DNA of 64,000 bases from Lepisosteus oculatus. Taxonomy: Eukaryota; Chordata; Actinopteri; Semionotiformes; Lepisosteidae. The position numbers and the translations under genes are program-made. The stretch lies in contig NC_090709.1 of assembly GCF_040954835.1 (NCBI RefSeq), positions 43,842,490 to 43,906,489 on the forward strand, given 5' to 3'. Below the pieces are notes generated by a model. It did no database searches. It was not told the origin of the DNA and worked only from the letters and a program-made list of their open reading frames with translations. Of this stretch, positions 56,536 through 64,000 are shown piece after piece (within the stretch, counting starts at the first letter, position 1; every line of letters starts with the position of its first letter).

Positions 56536-56639
56536 AATCTAGATACTCTGCTCTGTCCCTGCTACCCACTCACTCTCTCCTCCTTACAACCAGTCAGCCA
56601 CAAGCCCAGACTCCTAACCTCTGAGCCTAAAAGCTCAAC

Positions 56640-57930
56640 CCCTATCTGTTTACTTAGCAATGTGTTACTGTTGCTAAGAATTATACTGACAAACAACATG
56701 CAATTATTGCCAGGATTTGAGCCCACACCCACACAACCACAAGCCCAGAGTCCTAACCCCTACTCTACAAAGACATACACTCACAGACCCATTCTCTTTA
56801 CTTATTAACGTGTTACTCTTATTAAGAGTGTAATTGAAAAGAAACCCCTGGTCCTGAGGCAGGATTTGAACCAACACTCCCAGAGTTACAAGCCCACAGC
56901 CTTTACTAACTAAAGGGCCAAACCAGGTCATCTCCAATCTCTTTCCTTATCAATGTGCCCCTCTCTGGGAGACTGTAACTGAAAATGACACTTGGAGGTG
57001 TATTTGAACCCACAACCTGCCAAACATGAGTGCAAAGCCTTCACCCCTACTCTACAGAAATTGAAAGTCAGAAATTGAAAAGAAAGCTCCCTTTCTAACC
57101 AGGATTTGAGCCCACACCTTAACACCTATGAGCACAGAGCATTAAACTCCAAACCACAGCACCATGTTCCCCTGACCTCAGTGTCATTATTTATGAAGGT
57201 TCTGATATTTAAGTAAGAATTAAAGTGAAGATCAGGGCTTAAATTGGATTTGAACCCACCACCCACTCCCAAATCTAGGGATGTAACCACTATGCTACAA
57301 GCCTGCCCACATACAAGAGATCAATCTCTTTATTTATCAATGTGTTGATGTCAGTAAGAATGAACTTGAAAACAGACAGGCTGCAGCATGCAAGACCAGA
57401 ACCCCATATTTTAATCTCTCCTCTACAGACCCACCCTGACATAGACCCCCCTTTTGTTTATGTATGAACATGTCTTAACCCCCAACCCTATAGGCCCATA
57501 TCACCACAGCACTAAACTCTTTACTTATCAATGTGTTACTATTAGTAAGAATTTGCTTGAAATGAAATCACAGGTCTCAGGTAGGATTTGAGGCTGCAAC
57601 CACACATCTAGGAGATGCACAGTCTAAACCTATACTCTATAAAGGCACACACACAGAAAGTCTAATCTCTTTATTTATCAACCTTTTAATATCAGCAGGA
57701 CTTGACAACAAACCTGCAGACTCAGGCAGGACTTGAACCCCCCACCAGCTGGGTGCAAGGCTCAAACCTACACCACCCATGCCACAAACCCCATCTCTTC
57801 ACTTACCAATCCGTTTCTGTCAGTAAGAATAAACCAGAATCTTCCGATGACGTGTCTATCGGCTTAACTTCTACTCTACAGGATCACACATGCACACACA
57901 CACCTACCATCCCCATCTATCTATCGACGT
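56640..57930 (-). repeat. Right arm: 8-10 inverted tRNA-like units
   Basis: The same unit as the left arm on the minus strand. Inverted B boxes (GGATTTGAACCCACA and the like) lie at about 56716, 56864, 57001, 57103, 57246, 57395, 57583 and 57730, with the A-box-like CTACTCTACA and the spacer CTCTTTATTTATCAATGTGT between. Confidence 0.8.
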
Positions 57931-58261
57931 GGAGATTTCAGTCAGCATTCAATTGAGGAAAAAAATAGATACTGCTATCACTCAGAATCGGAGTCCACAG
58001 AGTGAGCACACCTCTGGCTAATGAAGATGAGAGAGAGAGAGAGAGAGATCAGGCAGGAGCAGCTCAGTATTTAGAGATATGGAGAAGATAGGTGATTAAA
58101 CCACTCATGTGGCTGCACACTAACTCAGCCCCTCGGTAGTCCAGCGAAGCAAAAAGCAGAGGATGGGACAGCAGAGGACATTGGTGCCCTGCGAAGCTTC
58201 TGTCAGAGTCAGGGAGACAGACACACACACAGGTGGGGCTGGACAACACAGGATGTTAAAG

Positions 58262-58480
58262 CTGCCCGTTCCCCACCCCCGCCAAACTTTGTGTAAAGAA
58301 GCGCCTTCTCTGTCCTGTCCTGACTGGAGGATCTTATCCAGCTGTGTCTTGACGGGCACCAGGCGATCCTCTTTAACACCCCGGCTGGGCAGCTTGTTCC
58401 CCACCCCCACCACCCTTTGTGTAAAGTAGCGCCACTCGTTCTCCTTTCCAAAACGCACACCCTCTGAGCGTCCACTCCTG
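58262..58480 (-). repeat. LINE-derived tandem repeat, two units
   Basis: The minus strand reads YFTQRVVGVGNKLPSRGVKE, then KTQLDKILQSGQDREGASLHK, the C-terminal motif of CR1/L2-type reverse transcriptases, repeated head to tail. The same family is at 59028, 60355 and 61452 on the plus strand. Confidence 0.7.
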
Positions 58481-58499
58481 CCCCCTGATCCCCGTTTCA

Positions 58500-59025
58500 C
58501 TGCTGTTTCTGGAGAACGACTAGCGAATCTCCATCATGGGGCAGTGTACACACACACACAAACCCGTTTCATGTACATGACCAGATCTTAATATTCGTCT
58601 AATTTCCCCCCCACGTATTCCTCTGCTGCAGGCGGCGAGGAATGCAACAACCTCGGTCTTTCTATGACGGCAACTTCCTGTTCACAGATGCCCCGGTACA
58701 GTGCAGAAATGTGCGTTCATACACAAGGGTACCTGCTGCAAAAAACAAAACCACGCAATGTTCCACTTGCACGCCGCCATAGTCCACACCTTGGTGAGAA
58801 TGCCACATAAGATTTTACTCAAAAAGACATCGCTGCTCTGGGACCACATAGGATACATTTCTGTGCTGAAAAGAAGGGATAAGTAACTGGATCTCTTTAT
58901 TCTCAAACAGAGGAGAATGGGAGGAATGTGATACAAATTTTCTAAATCCTTAAAGGTCACTGGCCACATCAGTCCAGCTGGCTTCTTCAGATTGAATACT
59001 GAATCATGGACAAGAGGGCACAAAG
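58500..59025. other. Unassigned spacer
   Basis: No gene; a short CA run near 58550. Confidence 0.5.
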
Positions 59026-59027
59026 GA

Positions 59028-59270
59028 AGTGCATTTCAGACAGAGAGCAGGTGGTGCTACTTTGCACAAAGGGAGGTGGAGGTGGGGAACAAGCTGCCCA
59101 GCCCCGTGGTTGAAGCCGATACCCTGGCTTCTCTCCAGACACAGATGGGACAGGAGGCACATCTTTACACAGAGGGTGGTGGGGGTGTGGAACAAGCTGC
59201 CCAGCCCTGTGGTTGAAGCCCATACCCGGGCTTCTCTCAAGACACAGCTGGATGAGCCCCTGGAACCAAT
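59028..59270 (+). repeat. LINE-derived tandem repeat, two units of about 113 bp
   Basis: TGGAACAAGCTGCCCAGCCC and CTTCTCTC(A/C)AGACACAG recur. The frame reads VVGVWNKLPSPVVEAHTRAS, then LKTQLDEPLEPIN. Confidence 0.75.
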
Positions 59271-59299
59271 CAACCACTCACGACCCAACAAGACAGACA

Positions 59300-60350
59300 G
59301 GAGTGATTTGTTGTTTGAGGTTCAGTCCTATTGTATTTCCGCGTGATAAGCGTGAAAGCAGGGGCGGTTTTGTTTTGGTACACGTCCAAACTACCCGTTT
59401 TCATCCACAGATGAACACAGATAAACACGTGCTCCTTTTTCATATGACATCTTGCACCGGCTCAAAAGTAACAAGAGGTAACGATTCTCTGGGGGGGAAC
59501 TGATTTTTTTTTCCGACGTCAAAAAGTAAGAAACAGGAAGGAGTCCACAACAAGCGAGAACAATTACTGCAGACCCCCTGGAACGGCGCTTTAAAAACCG
59601 CAGAGTAGCATCCTGACTGCTTAGACCATGACAAAGCTCTTCTGCAGAGCGAAAGTCACCTACAGGCGGGTATTCTTTTTTGTTTTAAACAGAACTAAAG
59701 CCCGTCTTTCCTGCAGCCGAGCCTGTCGAGACATGGGGTGTTTCATTTCACATGGAAGGAGCGCGAAGAATCAATAGAAAATGCAGGAATCTTAGTAGTA
59801 GCACGTAATTGTGTTAAAAATAATCCCCCCCCTTTCCACCTAGCCCCAGAGCCCAGCGCAATAAACGGCTCGTGTTCAGATCCTTCTTTTTGGTTTTGCA
59901 TTAAAAAAAGAAAGAAAACAGGTTCGCCGCTAGCGGCCCTCACTCTTACTCTGACATGCTCTCGACTTCCAGTCAGCTCTCTGGTAAAGAAGAGGCATTT
60001 CCGGTGGGTGTGTGTGTGTGTGCAGCGGCGGGCATGAGGGGGGATACCGTGCTGACCTGCAGCTCTGCGGGTTTGTGCAAGGGCGGATTATATTGTAGAG
60101 GGTCCGGTGTGCCGTGTTCTGTTGGGGGGTAGTTCAGGTCGTCTCAGGAAAAACAAATATCGACTGCCGAAGCTGGGATTCTCCCTCATGCCTTTTAGGT
60201 TTGTCGTCCGCATTTTGCTGAAAAGACACAAACAGAAATAAAATGACTTATTTTTTTGGGTGTGGGGAGATTAAGACCTCCCTTTCACTTCGAGTTAACG
60301 TCTCTTAAAGTCTATACACAGAAGCGGGACCAAGCCAAACCACAAGCAGT
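59300..60350. other. Unassigned spacer
   Basis: Moderately GC-rich with a short GT run at 60008-60024; no gene recognised. Confidence 0.5.
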
Positions 60351-60354
60351 GTGC

Positions 60355-60715
60355 CATGCAGCACGTCTTTACACAAAGGCTTGTGGGGGTGGGGAACAGG
60401 CTGCTCAGCCATGTTGTTAAAGCCAATACCCTGGCTTCTCTCCAGACACAGGTGGATGAGCTCCTCCAGTCAGGACAGGAGTTGCTTCTGTACACAAAGG
60501 GTGGTGGGGGTGTGGAACAAGCTGCTCAGCCATGTTGTTAAAGCCAGTACCCTGGTTTCTCTCAGGGCACAGCTGGGCGAGATCCTCCAGTCAGAACACG
60601 AGGCACTTCTGTACAAAAAGGGGGGCGGGAGGGGGGAACAAGCCGCTGAGCCATGTTTTTAAAGCCGATACCCTGGCTTCTCTCCAGACACAGCTGGGCG
60701 AGATCCTGACCTTAA
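60355..60715 (+). repeat. LINE-derived tandem repeat, three units of about 120 bp
   Basis: Three consecutive copies of GGGGTGTGGAACAAGCTGCT, CAGCCATGTTGTTAAAGCC and ACCCTGGCTTCTCTCCAGAC, each still largely translatable as VVGVWNKLLSHVVKASTLVS. Confidence 0.8.
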
Positions 60716-60949
60716 CAGGGCAGACACAAAATGAAAAAAACGTTGCCTACCCCCTCTGTGGAAGACGTAGAAGACGCAGACCGAGGAGAGGAGGGCAGAC
60801 AGGATCAGCAGGCAGGGGAGCTGCAAGCCCGCCCTTCGCTCTGCACCGCTGCCTCTGAGCAAGAAAAACAGTAATATATGACCCAGCTTCATCTTCATTA
60901 GCCGTCGCAATTCATCTTTTAAATAGCATCATTTTATTAACCCTTTACA

Positions 60950-61204
60950 ATTTCTCGCATTAGGAAATTATCTCTTTAACATACCCCAGCTAGCTCTCCA
61001 TGATACATAGACACACGGACAGGGAGAGGAGGTTGGGGTCAGAGCACAGGGTCAGCCATTGTACAGTGCCCCTGGAGCAGTTGGGGTTAAGGGTCTTGCT
61101 CAGGGGCCCAACAGAGTAGGATTCCTCCACTGGCCATGGGATTTGAACCAGCAACCTTCCAGTCACAGACGCAGATCCTCAGCCACAGAGACACCGCTCA
61201 GCCC
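60950..61204 (-). repeat. tRNA-derived SINE, second copy
   Basis: The minus strand matches the SINE at 44911-45195: B box region GGTTGCTGGTTCAAATCCC, then GAGGAATCCTACTCTGTTGG and the CTGAGCAAGACCCTTAACCC body. Confidence 0.8.
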
Positions 61205-61451
61205 GAATGAAATGTCTGTCCTCTTTTTTTTTTTAAACGAGCACAGATCCGCATTGGACATCGAAAACCTTCGGTCACTCAAGGTAAAAAGATCAATGAC
61301 ACCAGCGTCTGCGGTGCTAATAGGAAATAAAAAAAACATCGACTGTCAAGCGCAGGCATAGACGGTGGGCCTGTCTTCCCAATCAGAGACATCGACACCA
61401 GAGGGCCGCAGTGGAAACTACAGAGAAGAGTGTTGAAAACCGCAAACTCGA

Positions 61452-61606
61452 GGCTCTCCTTTACACAAAGGGTGGTGGGGGTGTGGAACAAGCTGCTCAC
61501 ACAGTTTGTTAAAGCCAATACCCTGGCTTCTCTCCAGACACAGCTCGGTGAGCTCCTTCTAGTTAGGACAGGAGGCGCTTCTTTACACAGAGGGTTGTAG
61601 CCTGGC
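61452..61606 (+). repeat. LINE-derived repeat abutting a V exon
   Basis: One unit plus a partial second unit of the family at 60355. It replaces the 3' end of the neighbouring V exon. Confidence 0.7.
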
Positions 61607-61961
61607 TCCTCTCCCGATGCAAACCGCCCCTTGTCTCTGTCGGCGCAGTAGTACAGGCCCTGGTCTGCCGGGGTGACCCGCTCGATGGTCAGGCTGGCGG
61701 CGCGGTCGGCCGAGGCGGTCGGCGCCAGCGCGTACCGCGGGTCCCGCCTCTCGACGTAGTGGAAGCCCTGGTGGTCGGGCCTCCTGCTGGCAGACACGGC
61801 CAGGGCCAGCGCGTCGCGCCGCTGGACGAACCACAGCGTCTCGTAGCGAGGCTCCAGGTCGCAGGGCAGGGCGGCGGCGGTGGCCCCGCCCGTGCAGGGG
61901 ACCAGTGTGGGCACTGCAGGCCCCCCGTCTCCGCCGCCTCTGGCCTCTCGGAACGCGTCGC
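61593..61961 (-). pseudogene. Ig V-set exon, truncated at its 3' end
   Basis: The acceptor CGGCTGTAG at 61962 opens a phase-1 exon: DAFREARGGGDGGPAVPTLV, AAALPCDLEPRYETLWFVQR and, near the end, ASLTIERVTPADQGLYYCAD. It shows the canonical cysteine pair, tryptophan and D-x-GLYYC of a V-set domain, as in teleost innate receptors. It is very GC-rich. The G strand and donor are missing: sequence passes into a LINE-derived repeat after about EEPGYNP. No other exons of this gene were found. Confidence 0.65.
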
Positions 61962-62039
61962 CTACAGCCGGGAGATGGGAGGAAGAGCTGAGGTAATGAT
62001 TATGGCGAAATAACTTCCTCCACAATAGTCAAGGGTCCC

Positions 62040-62330
62040 AGCACTGCTCCCTCTATTCATGCTTTTTAGGTAGGATTCCTTTATTTAAAAAAAAAATGAC
62101 CCTGTTAGAAATGTAAAGGATCAAAAGGCAGGGCCTACGATGTAAGATAGGTGAAAAAAACTGATTTTCAGCTTTTATCATTGCGAACTGTCTCCTTTTT
62201 TTTGTATTTCTGGTGTAAAAATAATAAACTTTTTTTTAAAGAGTCACTAAAGGAGTTTTTTTTTTAAAAAAAACTTTATTAAACTTTTACTGGATATCAC
62301 CTAACATGAACCTATGAAGCATTCAATTAA
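62040..62330. other. AT-rich spacer
   Basis: Nothing recognised. Confidence 0.5.
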
Positions 62331-62334
62331 ATCC

Positions 62335-62575
62335 GGTGTTAACACCGGTGTCCTGGCCAAATTCCCCCCCGGTCTTTATCCATCATGGCCTCCTAATAAC
62401 CCCCGTCTCTGAACTGGCTTCATCACTCTGCTCTCCTGAGAGCTGCTGTGTGGGGAGAGGACTGGAGCATCATCCAGGTGGGACTGCACACTGGTGGGGG
62501 TGGAGGGGATCCCCATGACCTGTGAAGAGCTCTGAGTGGAGTGTTCAGAAAAGCGCTACAGATGTGTAAGGATTA
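62335..62575 (+). repeat. 5S-derived SINE, 3' half
   Basis: ACCGGTGTCCTGGCCAAATT to GAAAAGCGCTACAGATGTGT of the 40567 family. Confidence 0.8.
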
Positions 62576-62579
62576 TTGA

Positions 62580-63025
62580 CTATTCTTGTTGTCATTTCAA
62601 TACAAAACAAAACAGAAAAAGTGTCAAAAAATTATAAGCGCACACACAAAACAACAACATACAACACAATACGCCACCAGAGGTTGTTATTATTATAACA
62701 AATCCGAAAACCATAAGTTACAATGCTCTTTTTCGTTTGCCTAATGTTTATTTTTTAATGGGGTTGAAATAATATTGCATTTCCACCTCATCCACATGAA
62801 AGGACGGAGTAGCCGTGCACTATTTCGTTGTGTGAACGCGACATGTATCCACACGGGAGAAACAAATATAACATATGAATATAAACTATATAAACAAATC
62901 CTCTTTCTTTCCCACATTACGAAGTCTGCTCGCGAGTTATAACGTGATATCAAGCTCCTTAAATCGAACACATTCACCTGCTTGAAGGTAAAGGTTTGCA
63001 AAACAGCGTTTGTAAATGTTTCTGT
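62580..63025. other. Unassigned AT-rich spacer
   Basis: Nothing recognised. Confidence 0.5.
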
Positions 63026-63027
63026 TT

Positions 63028-63066
63028 TCGGCTCCACGGCCGAAAAGCTGTCTCTCTACTCTTTTC
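63028..63066 (+). repeat. Penelope-type tail scrap
   Basis: TCGGCTCCACGGCCGAAAAG, then CTGTCTCTCT matches the ribozyme-like part and following tract of the 23.4-kb tail in the opposite orientation. Confidence 0.5.
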
Positions 63067-63068
63067 AA

Positions 63069-63275
63069 TAATAATTGCTTACAATTATATAGCTCTTTTC
63101 TGGACACTCCACTCAAAGCGCTTTACAGGTAATGGGGTCTCTCCTCCACCACCACCAATGTACAGCCCCCACCTGGATGATGCGACAGCAGCCATAGTGC
63201 GCCAGAACGCTCCCCACACAGCAGCGATCAGTGGGGAGGAGAGCAGAGTAATGAAGCCAATTCATAGATTAAGCG
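63069..63275 (-). repeat. 5S-derived SINE, 3' part
   Basis: Inverted tail and 3' body of the 40567 family. Confidence 0.8.
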
Positions 63276-63625
63276 CACGAACGGTTAACACGGCAGCTCG
63301 GCGACCAACGCACGTCGTTTCCTCTGTCTGGACCGCAGAGGAAACCGCAGTCTTTTTTGTAAAGAGGCGCGACTGAGCGTAAGTCAGGTTACAAAAGAAT
63401 ATCGACGCCTCGGAACACAGTCATTGAACGGCCTGGAGATACGCTTCGTGAAGCTGAAAGCGCTCTGGCGCAGTGAACCCCTCAATACCGTGAGTACTCC
63501 CGAATCAAACCGTGACCTACCTCATATGTGCTGGAGGTTCACCATATATGCGAGTCCCATCGGCAAAGAAACGACCCCGGGGACTGGTAAATCGGCCATG
63601 TTTAAAACGATAACGACTGCGTAAG
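63276..63625. other. Unassigned spacer between two SINE pieces
   Basis: CpG-containing, with no gene recognised. Confidence 0.45.
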
Positions 63626-63628
63626 AGC

Positions 63629-63718
63629 GGTACTGGTGGTGGTGGAGGGGAGTCCCTGTCATTACCTGTAAAGCGCTTTGAGTGAAGTGTCCAGAAAAGC
63701 GCTATATAAGTGTAAGCA

Positions 63719-63759
<41 letters not shown>

Positions 63760-63760
63760 T
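63629..63760 (+). repeat. 5S-derived SINE tail with (ATT)n
   Basis: GGTGGTGGAGGGGAGTCCCT, then TGTAAAGCGCTTTGAGTGAA and a 40-base ATT microsatellite. Confidence 0.85.
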
Positions 63761-64000
63761 TAAGCAATAACCTGGATGACCAACTGTTCATTCCCTACCA
63801 GTGCTTTTAAAAGGGCAGATGGTCGACAAGGTCCAACGCCCGACTGTGGAAGATGAGTTCAGATCTTCCCCTTTCAGAATCTGTCAGAAAGGCGTCTCGA
63901 GTTTATTTTATTTTTTAACTTTTTATTGTAACTGCAGCCCTGAAAGTCCGTCCCGGCTGCGCCCAGCGCTTCATAGGAATGATTTCCTCGCGGGTGTGTA

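Overview
The window looks like nuclear DNA of a ray-finned fish. The evidence is a spliced zona pellucida (ZP3-type) egg-coat gene, several immunoglobulin-superfamily receptor exons with phase-1 boundaries, vertebrate tRNA genes, a Penelope-like element, L1-, hAT- and env-bearing LTR elements, a DANA/Mermaid-like SINE and SINEs whose heads resemble 5S rRNA. The repeat mix makes a non-teleost lineage such as gar or bowfin plausible, but I cannot prove that from sequence alone.

Layout. 0-4.5 kb: 3' part of an env-bearing LTR retroelement with its 3' LTR. A solo LTR of the same family lies inverted at 30.75-32.1 kb. 4.5-5.0 kb: a degenerate tandem repeat of about 170 bp. 5.6-25.1 kb: an old tRNA gene cluster with intact Leu, Trp and initiator-Met genes and about a dozen decayed copies. 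It was built by direct and inverted segmental duplication and is dotted with small insertions (a MITE, a fold-back Penelope tail, a Penelope copy with RT/GIY-YIG remains). 26.2-28.7 kb: the ZP3-like gene, nine exons that keep phase throughout, with one in-frame TAG in exon 3.

32.4-62 kb: a cluster of immunoglobulin-superfamily receptor genes and fragments. One complete-looking minus-strand gene (signal peptide, three Ig domains, membrane segment, tail) has a probable upstream promoter and noncoding exon. A minus-strand relative is broken but keeps its membrane exon. A plus-strand signal exon plus half an Ig exon, and a minus-strand V exon cut off by LINE-derived repeats, are further remains. 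The gaps are filled by 5S-derived and tRNA-derived SINEs, L1-like LINE pieces, a hAT transposase remnant, minisatellites and a tiny LTR element.

Most unusual items. (1) 54.9-57.93 kb is a roughly 3-kb imperfect palindrome. Each arm is a tandem array of roughly 8-10 tRNA-like units with Pol III A/B-box-like motifs, with a CpG-rich promoter-like block just upstream. (2) 47,585-48,120 is a complete LTR element only 536 bp long (236-bp LTR, 62-bp middle with primer-binding site and polypurine tract, 238-bp LTR, ATAT target duplication). (3) A Penelope tail carries a hammerhead-ribozyme-like core with matching stems. (4) The intact receptor gene has two Ig domains that lack the usual cysteine pair.
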